The notes below the pieces were generated by a model. It searched no databases. It saw nothing but the letters and a program-made list of their open reading frames with translations, and had not been told where the DNA came from. Below are positions 23,945 through 35,361 of a stretch of DNA of 64,000 nt, one piece after another. The stretch spans positions 54,999,271 through 55,063,270 of the forward strand of contig NC_066579.1 in assembly GCF_024323335.1 (NCBI RefSeq), written 5' to 3'. A program made the translations under genes and the position numbers. Every line of letters starts with the position of its first letter. Position 1 is the first letter of the stretch. This DNA is from Lathyrus oleraceus (Eukaryota > Streptophyta > Magnoliopsida > Fabales > Fabaceae).

Positions 23945-24826
23945 GAACAAACCAATGATTCAACAAAACCATGAATTTAGCATTCAAAATGAAGATTTCC
24001 CTTCATTACCAGGATTCAAAGGTTACTGTTGTTTGGCTAAGATATGTGTCATTCATTTTTTTGTTGCAATATTGGTGGATCTATTATGCAATTATATTGT
24101 ATAACCATCTTCAGTTTTGAAGTTTTTAAAGTTTCTTTTTTGAGAAATCAATCGTAGAATGAACTTTATGATTTCTTTTTGAAGGTCTTTTAGACCTTCA
24201 ACGCTTGGCTTTATTACTCTTTGTTTTATTCTCACGTTGCTCTTGATAGGTTATTATAGGGATACGCTCTTGATAGGTTATTACATGCATATGCTACTGG
24301 TTGTGTCAAGCATCTGTACCGTATGTTATAAATTTAATGAAGATGCCTTAATGTCACTAAATGTTGCCAAGCAACCTAATTCTTAGGTTTGCGCTGATGA
24401 ATCTTTGATTGTTATGATGGAAATGACAACTTTGTTACTTGAATGTAAGTTGCTCAAGTTTTTTCCAGGGATGTTTATGACCATATCATGTGTACAGGTG
24501 TTAGTGCAGATTATGATATGGATATGCACCAGAAAGAACAACTTCATGACAATGCTATGCCAATGATGCAATCTCAGCATTTCTCTGTGAGTAAAATGTT
24601 ATAAAAATCGAGAAGTCATTTTATATATAGGTCAGAACTCTCATTTTCAACTTTTCATGCTTTCGATCAGCAGATGGGGAGGTCTGCTGGTTTCAGCTTG
24701 GGGGGAACATATTCATCCCATCGTCCCCAACCGCAACAGCATAATCCTTCAGTCAGCAGTGGCAGTGTCTCGTTCTCATCGGTAAATAACCAGGATCTTC
24801 TCCATCAACATGGATCAGATGTTTTA
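23945..24826 (+). pseudogene. NOT2/VIP2-like gene fragment (CCR4-NOT subunit)
   Basis: Three short exon remnants with GT-AG borders. About 23945-24021 encodes QNHEFSIQNEDFPSLPGFKG; 24498-24586 encodes ADYDMDMHQKEQLHDN and onward; 24674-about 24825 encodes MGRSAGFSLGGTYSSHRPQP and onward. These match the conserved middle of plant NOT2 (VIP2), a scaffold of the CCR4-NOT mRNA deadenylase. Both the start and the C-terminal NOT domain are missing; the copia element lies on the left and the zinc-finger relic on the right. Assignment is by recalled similarity. Confidence 0.7.
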
Positions 24827-27800
24827 GGGCCGAGAAGTTATTGAATCATCTGCAAGGCAACTTCTATCTCAGCTGATTGAGTTGAGCGAGGCATCTCCTG
24901 CTCCTCCTCCTGTTCCTGCTCAGTCAAAGTCCACTTCAAAGGATACCGTGGCAAAAAGTAAACCTCTAAGTTTTAGGGCTGATATGATGTCTAAACACGT
25001 TGAGATGAAGAAAGGCGACTGGACGTGTCCAAAGTGAGTTATATTAGTTTATGCAGATATATTCATAGCATGTGTAATAATTTCTGCATGTTCAATGTGC
25101 ATTTTCACATAGGATTTGAAAGACATTGTTAAAATACAGAGCTAAAGTTTTCATCAGCCATTTGTCCTCAGAAATTAAGCAAGTGGTCTATCATCTACCA
25201 ATTGCAACTTTTACTAATAGCAACTAGATATTAAATTATCTCTTTTAAAATTTGCGGTGGAAATTATTACCTTTTGTTTTTGTTAAGTAAAGTTCATTTC
25301 TCTGTATTAAATTAATGTAGTCTTTCATATTTGGCTGATGGATGGGTGGATTTGTTTTATATAACTTGTCAAAAATACACCTGGCTTTGTCCCGAAAGTG
25401 CAGCTGGTATGGTAAAAGGCTGCAGCGACAATTGATATGCTGAGGTGCGGGTTCAAACCCACAATATCCCTCTTCTCTGTGACTAGCGTGTGTGTGCGTG
25501 TGAGTTTCGTCAGTAGGCTTTTTGACCCAAAAAGATTTACTTGCTTCTTCCTTGTAATGAATACCAATCGTTATACTTTCCACAATTATTCCCGTGTTAA
25601 TAAAAGTGTTCTATGTCTCTTGGCATATATAATTAGATGTTAGCATTGAATGATTTATTCCTAAGAGTCGGTTCTTTTACCCCCTTAAATTTTCTGCAGA
25701 TGCAATTTTATGAACTTCGCCAGGAATATGAAATGCTTAAATTGTGAGGAAGATAGGCCAAATAGTATTGACCCTCCTGCGATTGAAATGAAGGAAGGAG
25801 ATTGGACCTGTTCTGAGTAAGTGCTCTGTTTGCTTACTAGCTTTTTCTCATAAGGCATTGTAAACTCATACATGTGAATGCCATCTTCCTTTCAAAAGTC
25901 ATCTGATGCCAGTTAATAGTAATACAATTATATATATGAAGTGCCTTTTGGCCTCTTCTATGAATTTTTGTCTCACAAGCTTTCTTTTCTATATGCAATT
26001 ATGCATGTCAAACTGACTTGAATCTTAACTGCAAATAACTTCTTTTCTTATTTTCCCCCCTATGTTGTCCATATTCCCATTGTCTTCAAATACTTGTGTT
26101 CAGTTTTCTTGTTTTTGGTGTCTTCCGTATGTTGAATTGCTGACTGCTCTTTGCTTTTTCTACAGATGCAGTTTTTAAAATTTTTCCAGAAACATAAAGT
26201 GTCTAAAATGCCAAGCAGAGGGGCCCAAGAGGGCCAATAGACTCAATATGAATGAGGTTCAAATGAAAAAGGGAGACTGGACATGCCCACAGTAAGTTTC
26301 CTATTTTCTCTTACAAGGAAAATTCCCGTTGACATATTTTTGGTTTTGTATGATGGTGGATAGCAAACTAATCAATTTTTCTAATTACTGATAAATTTAA
26401 ATACTGATAGATAACTTTGACACGTTAACCTGGTAGTTGTTTTTTGACCGGTCTCAAAATTCTGTTACTTACCATCTCTTTCCATCAATAATTTCTTTCA
26501 TTTTTCACACGATGTCTCTTTTTCACCAAATTTTTAGTTTCTAGGGGAAACGAGGCAAACCTGTTAAAGTAACCTTTCTTTCTTGGTTGGGCTCTTATTA
26601 AAGCCTAATCCAGTCAGCCAAAAGTGGAAGACTTGTGAAGTACAATTTAAATTGTTGATTGCTTGCAACTACTTTGCCTTGCCCTGACTTTTTGGGGCTT
26701 TCTTCTACTGAAGTATCTTTCTACTCCTCTGTTCAAAATTCATTTCTTAAAAAATTCCATTCAGCTTGCCATCTGTTTTTCATCTTGTTCTTTTGCCGGT
26801 GTATTTACATTCAGCTGGATAGCTGCATTTTGCACTACGACTTGGCTATTAATTTATGAAGTGCTCAAGTCCCACATCGAGTAGTATAGGATGTTTGGTG
26901 TAGTGTTGTTAAATATCCGGTATAGCGCCGGTGTACCGGTATTGCATTTTGGAATTTCGGCTATCCGATACGAAAGTCGACATTGCATTTCAACTCCTCT
27001 ATGCTCAAAATATCGGCACTTTTCCCGGTATACCGGTATAGCCACTATGTATTAATATCGGAATTGGTTAATCTTGGAAACTTTAGTAACCTCTTTTTCC
27101 TTTAAAATTTGGGTTGGGTATAACTCATTTCTATAATATCGGCTTGTAAGGTGAGAATTGTCGGTTGCAATGAAGACAAGTCAAATGCTGCAATTTAGGC
27201 GACTAGGGGCAGATCATAATGAAGACGGAAATTCCAACACCTTTATTTTTACTGCATTTCATGTAGGCTATCATCATTATCATCGTATACATCAGGATTC
27301 TACCTGCTAATGTTATCACTTCTACCACTATGCTATCACAATAGTTTATAGATCCTTTGTGACTCTTCAATTATTTTGTTGCTAAAACTGTTAAACGGTT
27401 CTTATGCATAGACATCTTTGAGCTTTAGCTAAAATAAGCTACAGCTTTGTTATGAGCAAGAGCCAAATTTATATTCCATCATGATGATTAATAACAACCT
27501 AGCATTTCTCTGCATATGGTATATAATCAAAATTTGCACATTGACTTTTAATAGTTAAAGGGTTTTCCTGTGTATGTAGGTGCGGGTTCATGAACTATGC
27601 GAGTAATGTCAAGTGTTTGAAGTGTCCTGAGCCAAGGCCCAAGAAAAATTCTGGGGATTGGAATTGTCCTAAGTAAGGATTTCTCTTGCTACCATCATAC
27701 AAACTTCTTGTTTTGTATGCTAGGTTACCTAATTTCTTCCATTAAGCCATCAAAACTTTGATGTTTGCTATTTCAAGTCTTTTTTATTTTTACATAAAAT

Positions 27801-28111
27801 TTTCTATGTATGCAGGTGTGATTTCTTGAATTTTGCGACTAAAGGAAAGTGTTTTCGTTGTGAAGAGTCAAATCCAAATTCCAAGCAATATCCTGGAGAT
27901 TGGAGCTGTCCAAAGTAAGTCCATTGATTTTCTTCCTCTACCCAAGCTTATTGCATTAAAAAAAATTAATTTCATTTTATGTATTGCTTTATGCAGATGT
28001 GATTTCTACAATTATGCAAGAAACACGAAATGCTTGAAGTGCAATATTAAACAACCTAAAGAACAACCAAACAATGAGAATGAAGAGCATATTTGGAGGA
28101 GACGAAACTGA
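24827..28111 (+). pseudogene. OZ-like RanBP2-type zinc-finger protein, 5'-truncated
   Basis: Six exons: about 24827-25033, 25700-25816, 26166-26291, 27580-27672, 27816-27914 and 27997-28111, all with GT-AG introns in the same phase. They encode the C-terminal part from REVIESSARQLLSQL to a TGA at 28109. Fingers start GDWTCPKC / GDWNCPKC and follow W-x-C-x2-C-x3-N-x6-C-x2-C, with each first Cys pair split by an intron. Plant OZ proteins (VAR3/OZ1 family) bind partners in organelle RNA editing and splicing complexes. Exon 3 has an in-frame TAA (26175-26177) inside a finger, and the N-terminal half with transit peptide is absent. It may still be transcribed. Confidence 0.75.
26866..27060. repeat. 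Intronic insertion rich in CCGGTAT inverted repeats
   Basis: Inside the 1.29-kb third intron of the OZ-like relic. It begins near CAAGTCCCACATCGAGTAG, a motif common at plant repeat borders, and contains several CCGGTATA / TATACCGG copies. Probably a small MITE-like repeat; exact ends were not found. Confidence 0.35.
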
Positions 28112-28355
28112 TTAAAAAAAAACACCAGGCTTAATTTTGTTGAGGTCATATTGTGTTATTTGGTTGTAAAATTATTTGTTACAGATGTATACGTGTCCAA
28201 TTTTCTTTCTCATACTTTTCATTAATGTTGATCTAATAACTTCTTCACCTTTGAAAGTATCACTTCACCATTGCGGCGTGTTTGTTTGATGAGAGTTTGT
28301 GAAGGGATAATTTGCAGTAAAAGAAGTTGTGGCTAGATGGTTACGCTAATTTGTT

Positions 28356-28605
28356 GAATTTTTTACAAAAATAACCCACTTTTTAAAGGAAATTCCCAAA
28401 ATACTTTTGGTTTCAAAAAAATTTCAAAACTACCCCATTTTTAGGAGGAGTCGCCAATTGAATTGGAGACTCCTCTTAAAAATTGAATGGAGGCGCCAAT
28501 TGGATTGATTAGGATAGGTGCCCTAACCAATCCAATTGGCATCCCTGTATAGGACTTAAGAGGAGACGCCAATTCAATTGGAACCTCAGTGTAAAATGCA
28601 ACTTT
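28356..28605 (+). repeat. Left TIR of MULE-1
   Basis: About 250 bp, the inverted match of 33266-33548. Rich in the units GGCGCCAATTGG and CCAATTGAATTGG, i.e. joined GGCGCC and CCAATTGG palindromes. Confidence 0.85.
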
Positions 28606-28610
28606 TGTGT

Positions 28611-28618
28611 TATAAATA
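28611..28618 (+). promoter_or_regulatory. TATA box of the small MULE gene
   Basis: TATAAATA 52 bp before the ATG at 28670 and just inside the TIR. MULE-2 keeps TATAAATAG at the same place (45864-45875, minus). Confidence 0.6.
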
Positions 28619-28669
28619 GATGCGTTGTGTGAGTAATTGTTCCACATCTCAAATAATCATTTGGTAATC

Positions 28670-28906
28670 ATGTTTGGTGTTCGTCGCCGATACGGAAAGG
28701 TGATTTATGCGAGAGACAAACCTCAGATGATGATACTGTTTTGGAACATTACTACGTTCGATCAACTAAAGAGGGAGTTGGTTCGTTGGTTAGATGGGAA
28801 AATACCAGAAGAGGAAAAAATTAGAAGTATTGAGAGACTTGATAGTCTCTTTGGTTGGCTGCGAATAAAGGCTGATAAGGATGTTAGGGAAATAATGTTT
28901 GGTTGA
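28670..28906 (+). CDS. 78-aa MULE-encoded protein of unknown function
   Basis: Start chosen at MFGVRRRYGKV because this is where the MULE-2 copy is conserved and it follows the TATA box; an ATG 33 bp upstream is in frame. I recognise no domain. Visible features are a basic start (RRRYGK), the conserved core FDQLKRELVRWLDGK, a charged helical C-terminal half and the end REIMFG. No signal peptide or membrane segment. The MULE-2 copy (45815-45578) is similar over the whole length apart from one inserted base, so the frame was held for some time. It may assist or restrain transposition; that is only inference from its position. Confidence 0.6.
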   Translation: MFGVRRRYGKVIYARDKPQMMILFWNITTFDQLKRELVRWLDGKIPEEEKIRSIERLDSLFGWLRIKADKDVREIMFG

Positions 28907-29058
28907 GATGACATCAATTTGATTGTTGTAACCAGTTAGAAATATTTCTGTTTTCAAATAGCTTATTTTGTACTGATGTTTATTGTGAACCTCGTTGTAA
29001 TAAAAACTTAATGATATATAATGATTGAAGGTTACATAAATACAATGTTACAAAAAGC

Positions 29059-31488
29059 TTAAGACCTAGATGATGTTCCTCGATTGGGACAATTGTTCTT
29101 GTTGTGTCCTGTCTGATGACAGATACTACATAATCTTATCATTTTATTTGTGGAATTCATCTCTATTCTGATACGTGTGCTATTTGACCTTCCTTTTTTC
29201 TTTCTACGCATCTCGTCATTGTGCCAAACAATATCACCTTCATATGGAGGCCAGTAATCCTCCATTGGTAGTACCGAGAAGCTTTGATTATATACATTCA
29301 TGAGGATATCGGCCTTATACACATCAGATAAATAGCTGTAAGCATCTTGACGAGTATAAGCGCATGCTGCAATGACATGGGAGCAAGGTATGCGGAAGAC
29401 CTGGAATTTTTCACAATCGCACCAACTTCTGTTTAGTCTAACAATGTAGGCTAAATTTGGTCTTCCCTCGTTGTGGTCCATTGTTTCTTGGACGCTAAAA
29501 TTTTGCATATGACGGTCAAAGACTGTTACAGCGTGTGTGCTAACTTTGATGCTCTCCTCTTTCATGACCTTCATGCAACACTCACTGAATACTTGCCCGG
29601 ACATTAACACCGCACTCCATCTTTCACCTCTGGTTGCGAACGTAGAAACCAATCTATAATAGGTTGATCTTACCAAGGCGGTTATCGACAGATTTCGAAT
29701 TCCTTTGAATACCCCGTTCATGCATTCCACAAGGTTTGTTGTCATGTGGCCCCATCGACAACCTCTGTCAAATGCTCTTGTCCACTGCTCTACTAGTATG
29801 TTATTTAGCCATCTCCCTGCGTCTTCATTAGACAATCTAATTTCATCACGATAATATTGAAATGGCGGCTGAGTTAGAGCATACCCAACATTCACCACCT
29901 TCTTGCGAAGATTCTTATCTTTTATAGCACGCATGAAGTTTTGTGCAATGTGTCTGATGCAATAGACATGGATAGAAGGAGGGTTATGCCATATGTTGTC
30001 ATGGTTGTTGTAGGCACTCTCAATGGCAACATGTCTATCAGAAATCAAATAGAGATTGGCTTGTGGAGCCACATGCGTTCTGAGATGTCGAAGAAAGAAA
30101 CCCCATCCACCAGTCGTTTCACCTTCAACAACAGCAAAGGCAATGGGAAATACATTGTTGTTGCCGTCTTGTGCAACCGCCATGAGCAAAGTACCCTTGT
30201 ATTTTCCGTATAACCAAGTGCCATCAATTTGAATAATAGGTTTATAGAATGCGAAACCTTTGATGCACGGGTCAAATGCCCAAAAGAGACGGTGAAAGAT
30301 TCTATTACCTGTAGCACATGTTCCGTCTGGCATCATCGCTGGCAATGTCTCCATAATTGTCACAGTTCTTGGGACATATGTTTTTAATGCCCATAAAAAC
30401 CGTGGCAATTCCTTGTATGAATCCTCCCAGTTGCCGAAAACTTGTTCAACAGCCTTTGTCCTCGCAATCCAGATTTTCTTGTAAGATGGAGTATAATTAT
30501 ATGTTGTTCTGATATGGGATATAATTATAATCACCTTCACTGATTGGTCTTTATTAACCAACGAAAGAATGTCTTGACATATCAACGTTGCGCTTAGTTT
30601 ACGGTGATCTTGTTCAACGTTAATTGCAATGCAACTGTGAGGTGGGTCTATTGAAGCGATCTCCCAAGAGTCGTTTTTCTTCTTGTAAGACGCAGCCAAA
30701 CGAAACTTACAAAGCATGTTACGACATTCGATAATATACCTTCTAGAATCAGTGCGTTTCACTGTAAAATCAGCAGAGTTGTTCATGTGGAATTTTTTGA
30801 TAGCCAGAACATATTCTTCTTTGGTACGAAACATGTCTCCCACCTTTAATTCGCCTTCTGATCTCGGATACAGATTATAGAAAACACTGCTGGATGTTTC
30901 ATCGTCGTGCATATCCATATTTGTCATATGTTGAGGCGGATTGTAGACATGACTAGGAGGTATTGGTGGTGGTTGATCATCATCTTCATCGTCGTTGTTC
31001 AACATGTGATCAACCTGTATCTTGGTCTCCTCTTCTTCTTCATCAACGACGTCCACTTCTGCTTCTGCTTCTGGATTGACGACATCTGACCATTGTGGAT
31101 CAAATTCACCAGATTCATCCTGACTGGTTAGTTGAGACTGTTGAGATGGTATACATGGTTGAAGAGTAATGTACAACTCAATACAGTTGCAACCTGAATG
31201 TTCATGACTAACAAACATGTATTCAACATCTTCATCGTCTCGTACCTTAAGGGGGAAATACTTGCATTGACTATTCTAAAAAAATATTGGATTTTGATAT
31301 GTGATCTTTGACACAATACCCGATCCTATACAGGATTGTATTCTTTTTTTCAAATGCAAGAAGGTTGCATTTCTCTTGATCGTGAGTCTAATGGTATCGG
31401 TGTTTCGAAAACAAAAACCATATAGCTCAGACTCGTATGTTTCACCGTTGTAGTGAACGTTGACACTGTATAATGATGAAGATGACAT
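29059..31488 (-). pseudogene. MULE-1 transposase (MuDR-like), one amber codon
   Basis: 810 codons from MSSSSLYSVN at 31488 to the stop at 29059, broken only by TAG at codon 71 where MULE-2 has GAG. The N-terminus resembles a small ubiquitin/PB1-like domain; an acidic stretch follows. The MULE DDE core, numbered from the internal Met at 31218, is D332 (IDGTW), D394 (ISDRH) and E498 (NLVEC). A SWIM zinc finger (C600, C602, C612, H614) and a CCHC knuckle (C697, C700, H705, C710) complete the usual layout. It would cut and paste the element by binding the TIRs. Internal initiation at 31218 or readthrough could still yield the catalytic part (719 aa). Confidence 0.92.
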
Positions 31489-31573
31489 TGTGCAGATGAA
31501 AACTATTTTCTTACTGTAGATGAATGTGAGTGAAGTGTCTTGGATGTTGATAGTAAGACACTTAAATAGAGGA

Positions 31574-31718
31574 GTGAAGTGTCTCACATGCTAGCTAGTT
31601 CGAAGTGACGTGTCGCACATGCAAGCTACTCCGAAGTGACGTGTCGCATATGCAAGCTACTCCGAAATGATGTGTCAACCATGCAAGCTACTAAGAAGTG
31701 ACATGTTCAGCATGCAAG
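31574..31718. repeat. Five direct repeats upstream of the MULE-1 transposase
   Basis: Units of 28-31 bp starting GAAGTGACGTGTCGCA and including CATGCAAGCTACT, 86-230 bp before the transposase ATG. The ACGTGTC core resembles ACGT-type bZIP sites. Likely promoter elements shared by the divergent transposase and PMD genes. Confidence 0.65.
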
Positions 31719-31993
31719 AGAGATGACAGCCACGTGTCAGACATGCAGACACACACTCCAAATGAATTGGCACCCCTACTCATTCCTTGCACATGGGCGC
31801 CAATTTAAGCGGAGACACCTTGTCAAAGCATGCATTCAGACCTCGAAACCAAGCAATCAGACCTAGGTCTTGCATGCATATCCCTATGGAGGCGCCAATT
31901 TGAATGGCGACCCCTCTTAAAGGTTGTACATGATCACCAATTCAAGTGGAGGCACCATGCAAGCATAATTTTTCATGCTCCCATCCATTTGCC

Positions 31994-32001
31994 TATAAAT
32001 A
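31994..32001 (+). promoter_or_regulatory. TATA box of the MULE-1 PMD gene
   Basis: TATAAATA 129 bp before the ATG at 32123, downstream of more GGCGCCAATT-type motifs (31797-31945). Confidence 0.55.
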
Positions 32002-32122
32002 CATCCACTCCATCAACACTTCTTCCACACCATCACTCTCACTACTTCTTCTACAATACTTCTTCTACAATTTCATCTGCAACAACTTTTTGTAGTTTCA
32101 TCTACACCAACCCCCCGACAAA

Positions 32123-33186
32123 ATGTCTATCCTCACAATGGGCGAATCACATAGAGGAACGGTTGCAAACATCGCAACATATGTAAGTTTTTTCTTTTGT
32201 TAACTTTTTATCTTTCATCTTCACCAACCCCCTTTTATTTTAACATACCAACTTAGTCAAGTTTTTTGTTCTTTCTTTTATAGGATGTGTCAAGGTTCCG
32301 AACTCGGGTCCACGAATATGTTCATATGGACCCGATGATTCAACCTTATGTTGAACTCACCGGTTTTGGTCATATAAGCAAGATTTTGTCTTGGTCCGTA
32401 GATAACAAATTCATTCTAGATTTATGCGAAAGATGGAGACCAGAGACACACACATTTTGGTTCCCAACCGGTGAGTGTACCGTGACGTTAGAAGACGTCT
32501 ACATGCTTTTGGGACTGCCCATTGAAGGTAAGACTGTTAATGGTAAAACCAACTATGCGAATTCAATTTGCATTGATCTCTTGGAGACTGATTTGTTAGA
32601 TGATAACGCAAGAGGTCAAGGTATATTACTTTCACGCCTTAAGTCGTACTATAATAGTTTATACTTAGATGAGCATTTTACCGAAGATGCTCGAATAATA
32701 AAAACTAGGTGTTACATTATGCTGTTAATTGGCTCGTTTTTATTTCCCGAAGGTAGTGGTTCTAGCATGCATATCATGTATTTACCTTTACTTAGACATG
32801 TAGATAGAATAGGAAGTTACAGTTGGGGATCTGCTTGTCTAGCCTATCTCTATAGTTCCTTATGCAAAAACTCACACAAAGACACATCTACATTTTCTGG
32901 ATGTATTGTTTTGCTACAAGCATGAGGTTGGTCAAGACTACCGTCCCTAGCACCCGTCAACAACAACCCTTTCACATTTTCGTACGGCGGTACACCATCG
33001 ATGCATACTGAAGACTATGCTGACTACCTCAACAGACCTTCTCTTGTAGTTGGTAGTAACGCTCCTGACCCCTCAGATGCTCAAACACCGGTACCGAATC
33101 ATCAACGTGGGTTAGGGCCACGGGTTAGGGTAGCTAGAGGATGTGGGACCGAAGGTCGGTTAGGTGATCCCGGTCATCACCATTAG
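32123..33186 (+). pseudogene. Plant mobile domain (PMD/MAIN-like) gene of MULE-1
   Basis: Exon 1 (32123-32182) encodes MSILTMGESHRG and onward; a GT-AG intron (32183-32283) follows; exon 2 runs to TAA-less frame end at TAG 33184-33186. The PMD core includes RWRPETHTFWFPTGE and TVTLEDVYMLLGLPIEG (32479-32529). One TGA (32923-32925) replaces a Trp codon kept in MULE-2. After it the frame stays open to a GDPGHHH end. Relative to MULE-2 about 1 kb of the C-terminal half is deleted in frame. Host MAIN/MAIL1 PMD proteins act in gene and TE silencing; a role here in shielding or aiding the MULE is inference. Confidence 0.8.
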
Positions 33187-33265
33187 GTTTCTTTGTGTAA
33201 ACGACAATTTTTATTAATATCAATTGGTTCTATATCAAATTTATCTATCACGTATACCATTTACA

Positions 33266-33548
33266 AAAAAAAATTGCATTTTACACTGAGGCTCCACTTG
33301 AATTGACGCCTCCTCTTAAGTCCTACACAGGGGCGCCAATTGGTGCCCTAGCCAATCCAATTGGCGCCTCCATTCAATCCAATTGGCACCTCCATTCAAT
33401 CCAATTGGCGCCTCCATTCAATTTTTAAGAGGAGTCTCCAATTCAATTGGCGACTCCTCTTAAAAGTGGGGTAGTTTGAGAATTTTTTTGAAATCAATGG
33501 TATTTTGGGAATTTCCTTAAAAAAGTGGATTATTTTTATAAAAAATTC
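33266..33548 (-). repeat. Right TIR of MULE-1
   Basis: 283 bp; longer than the left TIR because it has three units of about 22 bp containing TCCAATTGGCGCCTCCATTC where the left has one or two. Confidence 0.85.
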
Positions 33549-33557
33549 TAATTTGTT

Positions 33558-34118
33558 TTGTATTTGATATTTGTTAATTTATAATAACATGGGAGAAAAG
33601 GTTGTGGAGAGGGTTATCCTACTTTGTTCGGTATTTTATCCATAATTTGAGTTAAAAGACAAGTAAAATTTTATAACAAACTACTGTATCACGAGAGATC
33701 AAACTCTTGTATTGAAGATTGTCAAATTCGAGAGTTTATAGATTTGATTCATTGACTCAATTCAACTTGTTGCAAGTTTATCTAATATTGAACTGCAAAA
33801 GCTCAGTGATAAACAAACACACGATGATAGACCAAGAATTCCTCTCTAGCAATTGCTTGAGCTCCTAAGCATTTTTTTACTGGCTAAAAGTAACGAGTTG
33901 AGAGGAATGTACTTCTTCACAACAACCGTCATAACAATTTAAAAAAAAAAGAGCTTAAATTAGAGAAACCAAATAGCTTATTTATTAAGCATCAGAATCT
34001 GAAATAACAATTGAAAAATCAATCTTCAAACATAAATTATCAAGAGAGAATTATGAGTTTGAAAGCAGCCGTGCATAATTCAAAATAGATTACAAAATAT
34101 TTTTCAAAAAGACTTTAA
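33558..34118. other. AT-rich intergenic stretch, nothing recognised
   Basis: 561 bp with no ORF, repeat or RNA gene that I can support. Confidence 0.5.
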
Positions 34119-34403
34119 GAATTTCTTAATACACTTCATATGTTACTTATGCACCATTCGAAAATATAAAAATGTCATTTAAATTTTAGAGATGCATATC
34201 CGAACGCATCATGCACCAAATCTATGGTGCACCAACTGAATATATATTAAAATAAATTTCGGAAATACATCTCTCTAGATATTTTCAACAAATATAATGA
34301 TAGTTGATTAGTTCAGTGGATATTTAGTAGATGCATTTTTGAAAATTTGGGACGGGATTTCGAAATTTGCTGTCATCTTTGCATGTCAGATACCGAATGA
34401 GAA

Positions 34404-35361
34404 GTGATACAAGAGAGATTTTTGAAAGTTGATGACAACATGAAACTCCACATCAAAGAACAATTGAGGAATATTGTTTATCCGGGAATCACTGACTTGA
34501 AACCACCCTCTCAACCGGTAAAAACAAAAGGTGCTCTGAAGAAGTTCAAGCCTACACCGAGTGACAATTCAACGATGCAGTCTCCTTCATATTTTGAATA
34601 TGTAGATAGTTTTTCCGGATTCACAAACTCCAAAATCTCAAAAAAGTGTTTTCAAAGGAGCTCGCATTAGCAAACCACCTCCTACGCCGCCTCCACCAAA
34701 GATTCCATTCATTGACAAGATACCGGTTTTTATGCACAAATACATTAAGTGGATCATCAATGTTAAGGAAGATGGTAATTGCGGTTATCGAGCTGTCTCG
34801 ACTTTACTCGATAAAGGAGAAGATAATCATACACTTGTCCGCCATCAACTTATCCAAGAGTGGAGGACTCATAAAGAATCATACACACGACTGTACGGAA
34901 AGAAAAAAAGTTTCGATGAAGTCTATGAGTCTCTTGTTCCTTGCCTTAGTGGATCGGCACCGAAGGCAAAATGAACGCGCTTTCCTGAAATAGGTCACCT
35001 CATTGCATGTGTCTGATAAAGTGTGTGTCGATCTTACACGATACGATTTTTCGAAAATCTTTCTCCCATTGCGTACCGTCCACCTCAAAATTCAAATGAT
35101 CGTATTATGTGTATTTGATGACTTTCAGAATCATGACATTTTGTTCAAGTTTACTTGAAACTGGAATGCCCTATACCACTTACATCATCGGAATGGACCG
35201 CTCATTCAACAACAAAAGCTGAGACTATGCCAGACCATTTTATGAAAAGGATGCAAGAGTTTGAGAAATTAAGCAACATTGAAAGAGAATTAAATGCACA
35301 AAAATCAAACGCGGTACCACCCATAGATTTAACCGACGATAAATATTTTGATTCGTTTTAA
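34404..35361 (+). pseudogene. OTU-like cysteine protease domain of MULE type, decayed
   Basis: Fragments in different frames: TKGALKKFKPTPS and SPSYFEYVD (34404-34670), then VKEDGNCGYRAVSTLL (34732-34974) with the D-G-N-C of the OTU catalytic loop. Then LVPC near 34945 and a C-terminal stretch PLTSSEWTAHSTTKAETMP (35155 on). OTU domains of this kind occur C-terminal to some plant MULE transposases. Several frameshifts rule out function. Confidence 0.6.

Larger units (their letters stand above)
28356..33548 (-). mobile_element. MULE-1, Mutator-like element with perfect 9-bp TSD
   Basis: 5193-bp element flanked by TAATTTGTT at 28347-28355 and 33549-33557, the 9-bp duplication typical of Mutator-like elements. 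The ends are GAATTTTTTA...AAAAAATTC with long TIRs. It holds three genes: a 78-aa gene (plus), the transposase (minus) and a PMD gene (plus). The transposase and PMD start codons lie head to head, 635 bp apart. The perfect TSD implies a recent jump although two of the genes now carry a nonsense codon. Confidence 0.95.

Noticed and set aside
24827..28111. OZ-like gene as a functional host gene
   Set aside because: Lacks the 5' half and has a stop in exon 3; kept as a pseudogene.
31830..32186. 118-codon frame overlapping the MULE-1 PMD start
   Set aside because: Different frame from the spliced PMD exon conserved in MULE-2; covers the promoter and TATA box.
32123..33186. PMD gene as a host serine/threonine phosphatase 7 long-form homologue
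   Set aside because: Such database names come from fused host proteins; here only the PMD is present and it lies within MULE TIRs.
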